Source: Fasciola hepatica
Taxonomy: Eukaryota > Platyhelminthes > Trematoda > Plagiorchiida > Fasciolidae
Reading direction: 5' to 3'
NCBI GenBank assembly: GCA_948099385.1
Contig: CANUEZ040000168.1
Span: 7,173,501-7,237,500, forward strand
Length of the DNA: 64,000 nt
This document shows, in pieces, positions 44,786 to 56,120 of this stretch. How positions within the stretch are numbered: position 1 is the stretch's first letter; the number at the start of each line of letters is the position of its first letter. Below the pieces are notes generated by a model. That model saw only the letters and a list, made by a program, of their open reading frames with translations, had not been told where the DNA came from and did no database searches. A program made the translations under genes and the position numbers.

Positions 44786-46779
44786 ACCCTGAAAGACTGT
44801 AAATCAGATGTCACTACACAACCGTTTGGACTCAGTGCGTCATCATGTGCTTTGCCTTTCTCCCTCCCCCCTCCTCTCCGATTAATTTTGGAGTAGTAGA
44901 ACTGGGAGTTTCAGAACGCTGTTCAAATTGTGTTTTCTACTCTTCTTCTGGATCAGTGTCCATTTCCATAATAATCATTATTCATTGAGCAGATTCACAA
45001 GTTTATACTTAGCCTGTGAATCTGGTTAAATGCATCATCGTGAGCAAAGCTAAGCGGTGCTTTCCAATAACGTTGACACGGCAAAAACTGTTTACGACAC
45101 GGATACAGTCAGACAGAATTAAGGTCAACTCCACGTTGTACACCTTGCGGCGAATCACGTGAAAGGTTAACACAACGTGCAAATGATTGCAAAATGTAAG
45201 TTTCAGATGACGAATTACAATTAAATGATGGCAGAAAATAGGCCGGTCTATAAGTTATTCATGAAGTCGAAAAATGGACTTTAAAACGGGTGGTATATGT
45301 AGAGCAGAAACAGTGACGGGATGATATCCTGAAGAAATTCTGTCGGTAAAAGTAGTTAAGACGTTGTAACCACGGCCACATGTTAACTATTCGCGATTTA
45401 CGAAGGGATCTGATAAATGATCTCTGACAGACGACAGACTACCGCCCACACTTAATATATTAGGAAATATTTTCTCGTCACACATTTGAATGCAGCTTTA
45501 CTGTCTCCACTACAAATACCAACGGCTTCACATATTCCAACGAGTGAAAAATGGAATAGTGCATGGCGTATGCTGACTTTGAATGGGACACTAAAGTGAC
45601 GATAGTCAAGCTGACCGAACTAGTTTTTCTCATCTAAGAGGACTTTCGATGCAATAGAAGTCTTTGAACACAAGTCCAGAATATTAGATTACATGATCTA
45701 TCTTCCAGGTTGTGATCATGCACTCGCACCATGGATGCCACTCGAGCATAATCCAGGGTATTTTCACAGAGCAAAATTTGATAGTACAAACATGTTGACT
45801 CTGAGGATGAATTGAGAACAAATTCAGTTTGCACCCTTGGCGACCACCGGTCTGGACCACAACTTCATCCTCATTAGTACCTCACATAATTAAAAAGAAT
45901 ATGTCACCTATGATCTCCTCGGTTAAGGTTAGCTTGGAGTTTAGAGCCATTACTCGACCTTAAATATCGATCATGTCCGCTAGTTTGCTTATCGCGCAAC
46001 CTTCGCGTACATTTTTCAAACTGACTTTATTATTTACTTTGTGGCGTCTGCCGCATTTTGCCTACTACCAAAGTCTTAAGTAGTGAGTTGAGAAATTCGT
46101 TCTCCCCAGGGTGAATTCACATCCTGTCAGCACTGTACTTTCACCAGTCACATCATTGTGCTCCGTGAAAAACTTGCGCATGAATGCTACCTTCTAGTGC
46201 ATATTGCTTACACGTCTCGGTTACCCAGTGACTAGAGCTAGGACCATTTTGTCTGACTTCAGCCCCTGAGCTTAGTCAAGCGGTCTGACTAGGATTTTGG
46301 TTTCCACCGTGATGAGGTTATTCTGTTTCCCTAAACTTGGCAACCGCAGTGAAGTGACTTGGTGTAATCGAGGTCGAAAATTGGGCTTAGACCTGAACAA
46401 TGCGATTGACTAGCTAAAGCAGTTGCAGCTTTCACAAAATAGATTCAAGTTGGATGCGTTCGTGAAACCTGGAGCCTGTGTGCGTGTGCTGCGTCTTATC
46501 TATTGTGATAGCAACAACTGTTCCATGGTTCTGCTTATCTTTTGAGGATGTCACCACATTAATTAATGTTCAGTGTAAACATATATTTACCTTACGTTTA
46601 CAAAATTGTATTCTGCTAGTGGATGAGCCGGCCCTTTGGATACCGCAGATCATCTCCGACAGTGAGTGGCTGCTGTGGTCAGCACAACCGTTGCTCAATT
46701 TTCCTTCCAGTCACACGGACCTTAGACCGTCTAAACCACTTTTTCAGTTGACCTCCAGGGCGACAGCTCTATGCCATAT
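44786..46779. other. No recognised gene
   Basis: A 147-codon + strand open frame starts at 46478, but its second half is antisense to a LINE tail and its first half has no motif. The remainder shows nothing. Confidence 0.45.
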
Positions 46780-47100
46780 ACGGTGTAGGGCAGAGTGTTT
46801 GTTCGTAAAGTTCCGTGTCGAGTCGCCGGAGTATGTGGCTGAACCACTGCAAGCGGCGGCGTTGAAGAAGGATGGAGAGTTGGTCAGTGTAGCCATATGG
46901 TCTCTTTATTCCGTCGTTTGATGGCATTTCCTGTCAGTTTGTACGAATAATTCGGACCCCTCACCAGGGATAGAATACCTCTATCCTCCTGGTATCCTCA
47001 TCTCGCAGTGACCAAGTTTCACACCCCTTTGTGAGCACTGGTTGGATAGCCGCACAGAGGATGCGTCTATTGATTCGAAGGTGTTGTGTCCAAGAATTAG
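46780..47100 (-). mobile_element. RTE-like LINE tail fragment
   Basis: On the minus strand, AIQPVLTKGCETWSLRDEDT then RRIEVF, followed in other frames by RRRLQWFSHILRRLDTEL. These correspond to 'GCETWxLRAED…RRLEVFDHR' and 'RLRWLGHVLRM' of the RTE C-terminus, as seen intact at 7772-7404. The longer open frames on both strands here arise from this relic. Confidence 0.7.
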
Positions 47101-47189
47101 TAAACATAGCGGAAGTACGCATGCACGACAGAGATTGTGTTCCGGATCAATGTTCAACAAGCGCAAGAGTAAGCATATGTCGCCCGGAT

Positions 47190-47360
47190 AGAAGCGGGCG
47201 GAGCTAGCTGCGTGTGATAGGCGGAGAAGGACAAAGCAGAGCATGATGTAGACAGGCATCGGTCGTGTGAGTGCAAGGCGAACGAGATTGGAATGAATCA
47301 CTAGTGGAAGTCAATGACACATGAGTTGGCGTCATAACAGGTTTGCTTTGCTTCATGACC
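47190..47360. repeat. Dispersed repeat, family A copy 2
   Basis: Partner of 20850-21020 in the same orientation at roughly 70%; it contains the GACAAAGCAGAGCATGA and TGGAATGAATCA landmarks. Confidence 0.6.
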
Positions 47361-47581
47361 ATAGCATACTCCGGAGCGGAAGAAATGTTCCAAGTGCATT
47401 GTCATTCCTAAACACAGCTCTGTCATTCCTCTGGCCGTTCGGAAGCAGAGTTGACTAGTGATAAAGGAAAGATGGTACATACACAGTTGCCTGACCATTA
47501 CTGGGCAACTGCAGTGCTGACAGCTTCAGACAAATCGAAAATGGCTTCATTTTCGCTGAACTGACTTCAGGGCTGTGTTGT

Positions 47582-47598
47582 CCCCCCCCCCCCCCCCC
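47582..47598. repeat. Poly(C) tract
   Basis: Seventeen consecutive C on the + strand (poly-G on the minus strand), just beyond the 3' side of gypsy 3. Confidence 0.95.
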
Positions 47599-47999
47599 AC
47601 TAGCTCCAATAAAAACACTTTCTGTCTTCGAATCATCTCAGTTTATTTATACAAAATAGATCGTTTACATAAGGTATAGGGTGACCATAACCAAATCTTT
47701 GCCTGCAAACTTATTGAGTCAATTGTTATTGATGAGCGACTCTGTTGACGGAATGGTCAGTTTGTAACCCAATTGACCGATTCGGCTCCCGGTTGGTCCA
47801 CACAATCGTTGGTCACTAATCAGTCCATCAGTTGGCCTTGCGGGCCCTAACCTAGCCTTTGCTTATGGACGAGCGATTGTGTGCTGTCTGACCACCGGAC
47901 CACGGCTTCTTTGTTCGTATTTGCTACTACCTTCACATCCTCTTTTTTGATACAGACAGCTGTTTCTCGTTCTCCCGGCTTCCTGTGTGCTTTCTTTAT

Positions 48000-48860
48000 T
48001 CTCCGGAAGGCTGGCTTTTCAAATGCGTACGCCTACTATTTCTTTGTTTGACTGTTTTCTCCTCGTCCACCCTGTACGGCCGGTTTACCAAGTTTCTTAG
48101 GATTGTCCCTTCTCTCCAATGGAAAAGCCTTTCTGACACGTCTTGAACCCATTTCTCCTCCTCCTTCTTCAATTCTGGGAGGTCCCGGGCTCCGTGGTTG
48201 TCAGAAAAATGTGCTGATCTTTGGGCTTCAGAATATTACCCGCTGCTGAAAGTGACGTCCGAGGTTTCCTTCCGAACAGTCTCTGCACTAGACTGTATTC
48301 CACAATGATGCTCGGGGTGTTTCTTCATTCCAGAAACATCAAATAGGGATCAATACCGGATTCCTTTGCTAAAGTCAGTATTCATTTCGTCACTTTTACC
48401 TTTGCCTCTGACTTACCATTGGATTGATTTGGGTATGGACTGTTAGTCCAATGCTCGAAATTCCATCTCTCGCTGAACTGCCGAAATTCGACACCCGTGA
48501 ACTAGGGTCCGTTGCGACAAAGTAATGTCTCTGGGAATCCGTCCCGAGCAAAATGAGCCCGTAATCGGTTGATCACACTGGATGTGCTCGTGATATCTAA
48601 CAGGTCAATTTCGAAGAAATCGCCGTAATAATCAACCTGAACCAGAAAGTGTTTCTTTTCATGCTCGGAAATGTCTATGACCGAAACCTACCGGCGATGG
48701 GTCGGTAGTTCCCGAAGTAACATGGTTTCTTTCTTTTGTCTGTTGTCGTGGGTTCGGCATAACTCACCTCGTCATACGTATTCTTTTATCTGAGTGCTCA
48801 TAACAGGCCACTAGAAAACTTCCTTTGCTCTGCGAATGGCGTTGTTTAAGCCTTTGTGTG
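48000..48860 (-). pseudogene. Gypsy 3 integrase relic
   Basis: Reading down: LKRLYLSHKGLNNAIRRAKE (the HxxxH zinc region remnant), then VQVDYYGDFFEIDLLDIT with the first Asp, then LLCRNGP where the expected 'TDNGP' has lost the second Asp, then FEHWTNSPYPNQSNGKSEAK with the catalytic Glu retained. C-terminal sequence NTPSIIVEYSLVQRLFGRKP follows the usual pattern. Loss of the second acidic residue and internal stops make it inactive. Confidence 0.82.
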
Positions 48861-49599
48861 ACAAATAAAGTCTCTTCATTAATTCACTTCTGAGTTTTTC
48901 CCTGATAAATAGTCAAACTCCTTTGAATTCCAGCCTGTGCTGGTAAGTCTTCCTTTATCCTGGGCCATCTTTTGGAAACGAACTTCATGAGTTCTTAGAG
49001 GACAGGCTCACCGGTGGTCGCTTTTCGTATATCGACGAGATCTTCATTATCTATCGCGCTACAACCAACCATCAAGTCATGTTCAAACAACAGCGTCGCA
49101 CGCCTTGGATAATGTACACGTCATAACCCTCTGAGTTCCACGAAGACATACTAGCCTTTAATCGAACTTCTGAAGTCTGATTAACAGACATCACCTAGTG
49201 GTTGTGTAGCGATGGTTATGAGTGACTTGTGATCAGTTTGAACTACTGTCTTTCTGTAATACGTACAGTTATTTAAAAGCTCTAAGGCAAAACCACGGCG
49301 AGCATTTCGTTTTATATATGAGCGTGGTTTTTCTCAACAGAGAAAAAGACTGAGACTTCGATAGCGAATCGGCCTTCCAACTTGGAGAAACACTGTCTTC
49401 AGGTCGGACTGACCGCTGTCACACTGAACAGTTAAATGAAGCTCTGATCCATAGTAGGCCAATATCGGGGATGTGCTCACGACATTCTTTGTCTCTTAAA
49501 ACACCCACTATTCCTCCTAATTCCAGTACCATTCTGTTCTACTGAGGGCGAGCTTTCATATGGGTTTCATTAGATTGGCGTGATGTGGAAGAAATCTAC

Positions 49600-50424
49600 T
49601 TAACTAATTGACCTACTCATATAGGCGTGCAACTCCTTTCGGGCTTTCGAGGACAGGCATATTGGAGAGTGCCCGGACATTTTTGGGGTTCAGTTATCAG
49701 TCGGTTGTCGGTCGATAGATGCCCGTAGAATGCGATCTGCGATGCCCGATATTCAAATTTACCTTTGCTTGTTCGGATGCCTTGTTGAAAGCAGAGTCTT
49801 AGAAAATCTTCCAAATGTGAACTGTGCTCTTGTGATGTTTTACCGTAGATCAGTACATCATCTGCAACGAAAAATTATCCCTCTTAGTTTATCTAGGACT
49901 TAAATCAGGAATTTCTGAAAACTTTTGCTGGATATTTTTGGTCTGAAAGGCAACTTAAGACCGTGGAAACGACCGAATGGAGCACCAAAAATGGTTAGAA
50001 AACTTGACTCATCATCCGATTCAAGCTGCCAGAACCCCATCAAATCGTCAAATATCGGTACTCGGTATTGCTCCCTTCTGAGCACTGCGTTCAGAAATTT
50101 TGGATCTATGAGCAAGCGAATGGCTGCTGATTTCTCTACTGTAACATCAATCTGGGTAACCGAGACTGTTTGCCCGTCAACTTCAACAATCACCTTGAGG
50201 AGCACTAGCCACTCCAGCTCACAACACAAAGTTTTCCTTGACGCGACCGGAACACCACAGGTCAGTATTGATAAATGTGCGTTCCCAGAGAAGCGCCAGA
50301 GCCGAGAACCGAAAACTGAGTAAAAACGTCTGTTTTTTCCAATATGTCGAAGAAATTTCCATGGTTTACTGCGACAAATTCTAGCTCTTGAATTGCTCCC
50401 AGTCCAAGTATTGGCTGCAAACAT
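49600..50424 (-). pseudogene. Gypsy 3 reverse transcriptase relic
   Basis: An open frame of 174 codons (50424-49900) covers the fingers and first palm part: AAIRLLIDPKFLNAVLRREQ, RVPIFDDLM, FWQLESDDESSFLTIFGAPF, GRFHGLKLPF. After a shift the catalytic box reads VADDVLIYGKTSQEHSSHLE at ~49850, with both aspartates kept. The thumb FEYRASQIAFYGHLSTDNRL ends near 49680. This is a diverged gypsy RT, distinct from the other three in the window. Confidence 0.87.
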
Positions 50425-50944
50425 GTCTCTGTCACAATGAACTTGACTCTTCGTTCGACGTTGTTCGTGGAGTCTTTGATTTCCGATTCAAATTTCTCCC
50501 AGGACATCCGTTTCAGTTCCGTTCCACATTCTAAATCTGGTGTTACACCATTTGATACCTGCTTCATCAGGGAAGGGTACGGGAATGACATTCACCGAGG
50601 GACCATAATCCGATTGAAAACGGCACCATTTCCTGTCAGCTAGGATGTTCGTGAATAGCCGTTTGCGTATGCAGAAACAAAGGAAACCGTTGATATTTGG
50701 TTCTGGATGATTTGGCTTGTTGGCAGGCTTTGTGGAGGGTGAATGAGACTTTCGGGCAAAATGACTCAGCTTCAGTATTTTGAACTTGTCTTTCCCCACG
50801 CTGGTCAGTCTTCTGGTAAAATTGTATTGTACAACAACCAACGATTTCGACTAGTCTGTGTTACTGAACAGTACAGTTTTACTGTGAAAGTTACAATGGT
50901 AATAACACAGCGTTGTTGGTAGATGTTATACGTCAACGTGCCGG

Positions 50945-51045
50945 TTACCGTGGTATCCACGGGGTATCCACATGCACTGACGATGTCACCTCGACTGGTG
51001 ATGAAGCGTTTGCGATCTAAACGCCAAGCTTAGCGATCAGAACAT
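50945..51045. repeat. Dispersed repeat, family D copy 1
   Basis: A ~70-base core (GATGTCACCTCGACTGGTGA, GATGAAGCG, CTAAACGCCAAGC) matches 56770-56835 at about 75-80% in the same orientation. It lies exactly between gypsy 3 and the integrase end of gypsy 4. Confidence 0.6.
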
Positions 51046-51950
51046 CATGGCAACCAACAACCTGAGTTACAACCAACACAAATATTTAAAACCACTGAGG
51101 AACGAACAAAGTTTCTGGCTGCACCATTGGGCTGTGGGTGTCGAGGTGGAACTAACACATGGTGACAACCCAACGATTTCAACAAGTCAGTCATCTTCTT
51201 CCCCGCTAAATGACTTCCATTGTCGGTAACCAACGCACACGGAACACCTTCTCGACTGAATGTTTTATGTAGAGCCGTAATCATGGAATCAGAATTAGGA
51301 GATGTAGTGAAACATACCGCCGGCCAACGGGAGTAGGAATCAATGATAACCAGACCATAACACCTGTCTAAAAATGGACCACAATAATCAGCGTGAACAC
51401 GTTGCCAGGGCCCTGCGGAAATAGGCCACGGCATCCATTTCGACGGTTGTGTGTGAAATCCTTCTAGACAGTCATGACAGTTTCTAGCAATGCGTGTCAC
51501 AAATCGTCGGTCAACTCTGACCACCAACAAGTGAAACGGGCAAGAGATTTCATTTTTGCAATGCCTAGGTGTCCGGAATGCAAATCCTGCAAAACCCCAG
51601 CTCGCAATGCTAGAGGTACAATGATTCTGTCCTTACAACATAATGTACCATCACAAGTCAACGAAATTTCTTCGCGTTGTTTATAGAATTCAGGAAATCG
51701 ACGCCGAACATTTACTCGTCATCCATGTCGAGCACAAGATATGATGGCATGATAGTACTTCTTCGTATGACGAATTAGATGTGGCCGACTAACAAGTAGT
51801 GGCTGCGTAAGCAAACAGTCAGCAGTAGAAGGTTCTTCGGAAGTGGCATAGGGAGACTAGAATTCCGCATGTGAAATAGATTGTGCTTTCCAGTGATAAA
51901 TGTCATGAGAGTATGCCAACAAAGCAACACTGCAGCGCTGAGCCATGGTT
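51045..51950 (-). pseudogene. Gypsy 4 integrase
   Basis: The frame 51530-51045 has the end of the zinc-binding region (CHDCLEG), then the catalytic core: RVHADYCGPFLDRCYGLVII (first Asp), ALVTDNGSHLAGKKMTDLLK (second Asp) and HPQPNGAARNFV. In the last block the catalytic Glu of the usual 'NGxAE' is replaced by Arg (AGA in place of GAA). The frame breaks soon after, so the C-terminal domain is lost. Upstream to ~51950 there are only scattered remnants of the N-terminal domain. Confidence 0.88.
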
Positions 51951-52499
51951 GCCGACGTTTTAGCCCATGACAGATGTGGATTACAGATGAACTGGAGGCA
52001 GATTTAATATACCCTAAATGCCCAACCGTTTAAAGCGAGAAAACGACACGACGCCGTGTCGGCTTGGTGCCGCGTATTGCCTTGGCTAGTCAACAGTCAG
52101 GTGTGTACGACACAAGCGTGCAGCGAGCGTGTGCACGAGAGTAACCAGGGACACAAACATTTAAGCGGGTCCGCGCGTCAGAGGAACGCGGTAACGGAAA
52201 CACAAGGCCAACGTGCAGTCAGAACAGGTCACAATAGGCCAATGTTTGGTTGGTCAATGTCGTCTGGACTGGAGTATCACAAGCGTCAATTTGCGTGCGC
52301 ATGTGCGTCTACGCATGGACAGGACTGGAACAATCGTCAGTAATGAGCGTGTGACTGTTTGGAATGAATCATACACCAAAAATAGAGACGATTGTGTGTG
52401 CAGTCGACTAGTGGTCTGCGTGTAGACCGCCTGAAATGGCTATATCTGTATCGATCGTGAATCGTGGACAAAAAAGGAGATTGGATAAATGCCAAAAAA

Positions 52500-53275
52500 T
52501 GAGTGCTGAAATTGTGGAAAAAACAGTGTCTAACCATCAAACTTCAGTGCTTCGTGATCAATGGTAATGGTGGAGTGAATGCCGAACAAGTGCTTGTGCA
52601 GACGAGTAACGGCCCAATAAACAGCCAATACATCACGTTGAGTTTGTGAATATCCGCCTTCAGCTGCAATGAGTTGGTGAGAAGTACACAAGACGGGATG
52701 ACCCTCTTGTTCTAGCACAGCATCCGTACCGGTAAGAGACGCGTCCGTTATAGCAGTCGAAGATATAGGAGGAGAAAACGCACGAAATACAGCATTGGTT
52801 GACAAAATAGTTAACAAATCACGTAAGCATTGCTCTTGTACTGAAGATTAATGGAAAGTCTGTTGGGAGGAAATATCTAATAAGGGTGCCGTTTAAATGG
52901 CAAAATTGGGAACAAATATAGAGTATTACTGAAGAGAACTCGTTAGAGAACGTAATACAACAAATGATTTGGGTGAGGGGGCATTGGATAACAGAGCAAA
53001 ACGGTTGGGGTCAGAGCGAAAACCGTGAGCATCAACCAAATAACCCAAACAAGTAAACTCAGAAGTGGAGAAAACACACTTATCAGAGTTGCTGGCCACA
53101 TTACACTTCAGGAATCCGTCCAGCAGTAAACCCAAACGATCATCATGCACATCTTTGGTGGGTGCGTACACAATAATGTCATCCTGGTAAGCACAAACAC
53201 CTTCTAGATCAGAAATTAGAGAATTGATAGTGTGTTTTTGGAAAATCCACTTGCATTCTTCACATCGAAAAGTCG
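52500..53275 (-). pseudogene. Gypsy 4 RT palm/thumb and RNase H
   Basis: From 53275 down: NASGFSK then TINSLISDLEGVCAYQDDII (intact catalytic YQDD), VYAPTKDVHDDRLGLLLDG, FSTSEFTCLGYLVDAHGFRS (thumb). RNase H follows at 52817-52530: ITDASLTGTDAVLEQEGHPV with the catalytic Asp, then SQTQRDVLAVYWAVTRLHKH and HSTITIDHEALKF. The usual 'TDAS' and 'DH..L' residues are present. This is the best preserved RNase H in the window, though the polyprotein frame is broken between the blocks. Confidence 0.9.
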
Positions 53276-53462
53276 GACGCCGAGAGCCGGCGACCCTCCG
53301 CATACCGGGCAGATGCTCTACCAGCTGAGCTATCGCGGTTCGGACAGTCCGTTGTGAATAACGCTAATGAATAATCGATAATGCTCGAACCACTATTCCA
53401 ATGATACACAGTATCTGTCCTGGTTTTCGATGTGAAGAATGCAAGTGGATTTTCCAAAAACA
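53233..53462. repeat. Fold-back unit: perfect 39-bp inverted repeat
   Basis: 53233-53271 and 53424-53462 are exact reverse complements (39 of 39) separated by 152 bases. The left arm is part of the gypsy 4 RT (reads NASG…FSK on the minus strand); the right arm is an inverted copy of the same RT segment. The spacer holds a tRNA-like sequence. The polarity suggests a template-switch or strand-invasion event rather than ordinary insertion. Confidence 0.93.
53273..53343 (-). tRNA. tRNA-like sequence or tRNA pseudogene in fold-back
   Basis: The minus strand has ACCGCGATAGCTCAGCTGG, a textbook A-box with a GCTC/GAGC D-arm. An anticodon hairpin follows (TCTGC, loop CCGGTAT, GCGGA), but position 33 is C instead of the invariant T. 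A 5-bp T-arm-like hairpin (CGCCG/CGGCG) lacks the TTC of a real T-loop, and the acceptor stem does not close. It is a tRNA-derived SINE head or pseudogene, not a functional tRNA. Confidence 0.5.
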
Positions 53463-53468
53463 TACGAT

Positions 53469-54054
53469 TCAGGCTCCTCGTGCCAACAATACATTCTCTG
53501 AATTGGTAGTGCCTTGAAAAATAACAGAGGAAACGCTATGACGGAAAGGCAGAAAATCATACTGATAAAAACCAAATGGCACATTAATGGTGGTTAGTTC
53601 ACGGCACCTCTCGTCAAGTGCAATCTGTAAAATTGCATCTTCCAGGTCAATTTTGGTAAAATCCTTAGAACCGGGAAGTTGATGGAGAAGGTCCTCAGGT
53701 TCGAGAGTGACACAACTGGACTGTTTCAGTAACTTGTTCAAGGTAATACGGTAATCACCACAGATTCTGGGAGTTTTTGCCATGGCGTTTTAGGGGAGTC
53801 ACAACTGAGGTAGTCCATGCTGAAGAATTCACCGGTGTCAACACTCTTGTACGAACCAGATCGTCTAATACCTTTTTCACGGGCTCACGAAGTCCGAGAG
53901 GAATAACGCAGCATTTCGTAAGAATAAGAGAGTCGGTAACCTCGAGATGCACAGAATCCATCTTTACATCACCAGGAACTTTAGAACAATCAAGAATCAA
54001 GAGCCGAATACACGACTGTTGAGAATCGGACAAAAACTTCAGTGAAACACACAC
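53469..54054 (-). pseudogene. Gypsy 4 RT fingers region
   Basis: Two overlapping frames cover the start of RT: LGLREPVKKVLDDLVRTRVL, NSSAWTTSVVTPLKRHG at 54054-53755, then MAKTPRICGDYRITLNKLLK, LPGSKDFTKIDLEDAILQIA and VPFGFYQYDFLPF at 53783-53500 (palm motif A Asp in KIDLEDA). It ends with SVSSVIFQGTTNSENVLLA, which overlaps in homology with the RT text on the other side of the fold-back. So part of the RT is represented twice. Confidence 0.88.
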
Positions 54055-54096
54055 GACTCAAGCAATTCAAATCGATGATGGAAACGTCCGTGTTAA

Positions 54097-54440
54097 TTAC
54101 AAAGAAGGAACACTTACAGGCATCGGATTGTTCATCGGTAAGAAACAATTCACATGAACCAAGCACATGTAACGGGTGACCAGTAATACCTTTAACTGAA
54201 ATGGATGTGGGTTGGAGCTATATAGAAGGAATAATTTTCTGAAAAACCTTCTGAGAAATAAGTGAATCAGCTCTGCCGGTGTCCGTAATGAACGAATGTC
54301 GAAAAGAATGATTAACAATAAACGAACAGGCAATGTGACGAGAGTTATCGGAACTAACAACGGATAAAGCCAGAGATTGGAAATCTGAAGGTGAATGACA
54401 GTCTTCGGGCGAACGCCTAGTAAAGCTTGTATTTTTACTT
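54097..54440 (-). pseudogene. Gypsy 4 aspartic protease
   Basis: In the minus-strand frame read between two overlapping open frames, FITDTGRADSLISQKVFQKI gives the catalytic D-T-G at ~54285, followed by a stop and then SVKGITGHPLHVLGSCELFL, the usual retropepsin strand region. The 115-codon open frame in another register here is a shadow of this sequence. Confidence 0.65.
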
Positions 54441-55200
54441 CCACATGCGGAAAGAATAAGACCGACCTTGTCTCAATTGTAACACTTCACATTTCAAAAT
54501 TTACAAGTCAATCGAGAATGTTTCTGACCACAGGAATTGCAAGTATTCCACTGATTGCTTGGTTGAACTGGTCGGAAGGAGAATTCTGGCCGAATTGATT
54601 GCCTGTAGGAAAGTACTTTACCTATCTCAAAGGCGGATTAAAAGAGGACTTCGGGTTTTTTCGCACTGAACAAAACTGGGGTCTCGTTGTTACCAAAGTT
54701 ACGAACGTCTTCATGTTTCTCACAAAGAAGTTTGGCAGATTGGAAAGTGCATTCGTGGAGAAGAAGTTTTTGTTGCAACTCGGGGCAGTGGATACCAGTA
54801 ATTAATCAGTCTCGTAAATGCATCTGGAGCTGATCACTGAAATTCCATTCAGTGGCCTGTGTTTGCAGTTGCGACACAAACCCCATGTTGATTGATTGGC
54901 ACCTCGCATCAATGAGTGGAATTTTACTCTTTCAACGGCTTCGAAATTCACCGGCTGAAAATGCCGCAGAAGCAACTCCTTCAAGGATTCGTAAGGCAAA
55001 GACACTAAGGAACTCGGAAAAGCCAGATTCTTCGCGAGGAAATATGTATCCCTTCCGAGGACAGTCAAGAAATGCGCAGCCTTCTTCTCAGAATCCAAGG
55101 ATTTACGTGCCGAACACCATACTTCAAAGCCCTCGGTGTAATCCTCTATCTTTCGGGCACAGCTGTGAACCTTCTAAGCCTTCAAATTACAGACATTCAT
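54440..55200 (-). pseudogene. Gypsy 4 gag with CCHC knuckle
   Basis: The frame 55098-54802 holds a capsid fragment (SEKKAAHFLTVLGRDTYFLA, LVSLPYESLKELLLRHFQP, RVKFHSLMRGAN). Toward 54540-54440 the minus strand encodes CNSCGQKHSRLTC, a C-x2-C-x3-H-x4-C zinc knuckle, then NVKCYN and a second damaged knuckle. The + strand open frames at 54395-55202 are shadows. Confidence 0.8.
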
Positions 55201-55389
55201 GATAGGAACTGACCTTGACTCCAGATGTTTTGATCGATACTAGTACTCAAGAACCAGTAGTGTTGCAAAGAACGTAGTAAACGTTCCAACCCGAACTAAG
55301 CACAATGAAGGAATGAAAACACCGGTTGAACTGGAACTCACTTCGAAATTGTACTCTGTGTAATCGTTACGTACAAGCATTGAAGGATG

Positions 55390-56120
55390 TAATGAAACAA
55401 CAAAGAGGAAAGTCATCAACAGTCATCACAGCACCTGTGTGATCAGTCAAGGCTGTGATCGTTTTCCAGTCGACTGCACAGTTGAACATCGCTGATGAAA
55501 GAAGACAGCCCTGTCGAACTGCGGAATCAATTTCGAACGTCTAATGTTCTTCCCTATTCATTCGAACATGTGCTCAAGTAGAGGCTTAGTTAGCCCTCAG
55601 GGTCCTTGAGAGTTTATACCCACTCATGTATTCGCAGTTAACCGAGCGATAGTCAGCCCGGAAATAGATGGAGCAGGCTACCGTTGACAGTTGTAACTTG
55701 TAAAGATGTTCCATTATTTGGTGCAATGTGAAGATTTGGTTCACACAGCCTCTGTCATGACGGAACCTCCTTCGTACAGAGGAGTGCGGGAGTATCTGGT
55801 GACTGAGATATGATGGACTAGTAGTACGCAGAAAATCAGATTGATCTTCAGTAGTTCTCGCACATCGTCTTACCTCCTGCCTTGGTAACGGGAAACATAA
55901 CACACACACACCACAATCCTTCAAAAACCTCTCATTTCACATGTAAAGCGCAAAAGCAAGTGGGGCCTGTAAATCAGTGATGACCTGCAGGTCTTGTATA
56001 ATTCTGGCAGAATTTTATCCTATCCGGCAACCTTCTATTATTTAGCGGCTCGATAATCCTGAGGAGTTCCGTTGTACCTAATAGCTAGCATTTACCGTCG
56101 TACGTCTCTACACTCGGTCA
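55390..56120 (-). mobile_element. RTE-like LINE RT fragment
   Basis: Minus-strand text runs from PPELLRI…KAGGKTMCENY (the 'GDRxxCxNYRGISL' RT region) near 56040-55850 to FRHDRGCVNQIFTLHQIMEH, STVACSIYFRADYRSVN at 55780-55640 and a degraded continuation to 55390. The subfamily resembles the relic at 305-1240 more than the one at 7200-9000. No endonuclease or tail. Confidence 0.75.

Larger units (their letters stand above)
47640..50880 (-). mobile_element. Ty3/gypsy retrotransposon 3, pol relic
   Basis: The minus strand has protease-like sequence at ~50640-50500 (RFQSDYGPSVNVIPVPF, with the catalytic D-T/S-G changed to DYG), RT at 50424-49600, RNase H at ~49400-49050 (RLQKFD, RLVCLRGTQRVMTCTLSKAC) and integrase at ~48860-48000. 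All are broken by stops and frameshifts. A TATAAATAAA on the minus strand at ~47650 could belong to the 3' LTR, but no second LTR was identified. Confidence 0.87.
51045..55200 (-). mobile_element. Ty3/gypsy retrotransposon 4, most complete copy
   Basis: In order on the minus strand: gag with a zinc knuckle, aspartic protease, RT, RNase H and integrase, the standard Ty3/gypsy layout. A fold-back insertion at 53233-53462 separates two RT pieces. The element is inactive because of stops, frameshifts and an altered integrase. Two copies of repeat family D lie beyond its two sides (50945-51045 and 56745-56840), but with an RTE fragment in between, so I do not claim them as its LTRs. Confidence 0.9.

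Noticed and set aside
46478..46921. 147-codon + strand open frame
   Set aside because: Its 3' half is antisense to an RTE tail (GCETWSLRDED on the minus strand), and the 5' half has no motif.
53273..53343. Functional tRNA gene
   Set aside because: Position 33 is not T, the T-loop lacks TTC and the acceptor stem does not pair.
53260..53463. Open frame containing RDSSAGRASARYAEGRR
   Set aside because: This peptide is what a tRNA-derived sequence gives when translated; it is not a protein gene.
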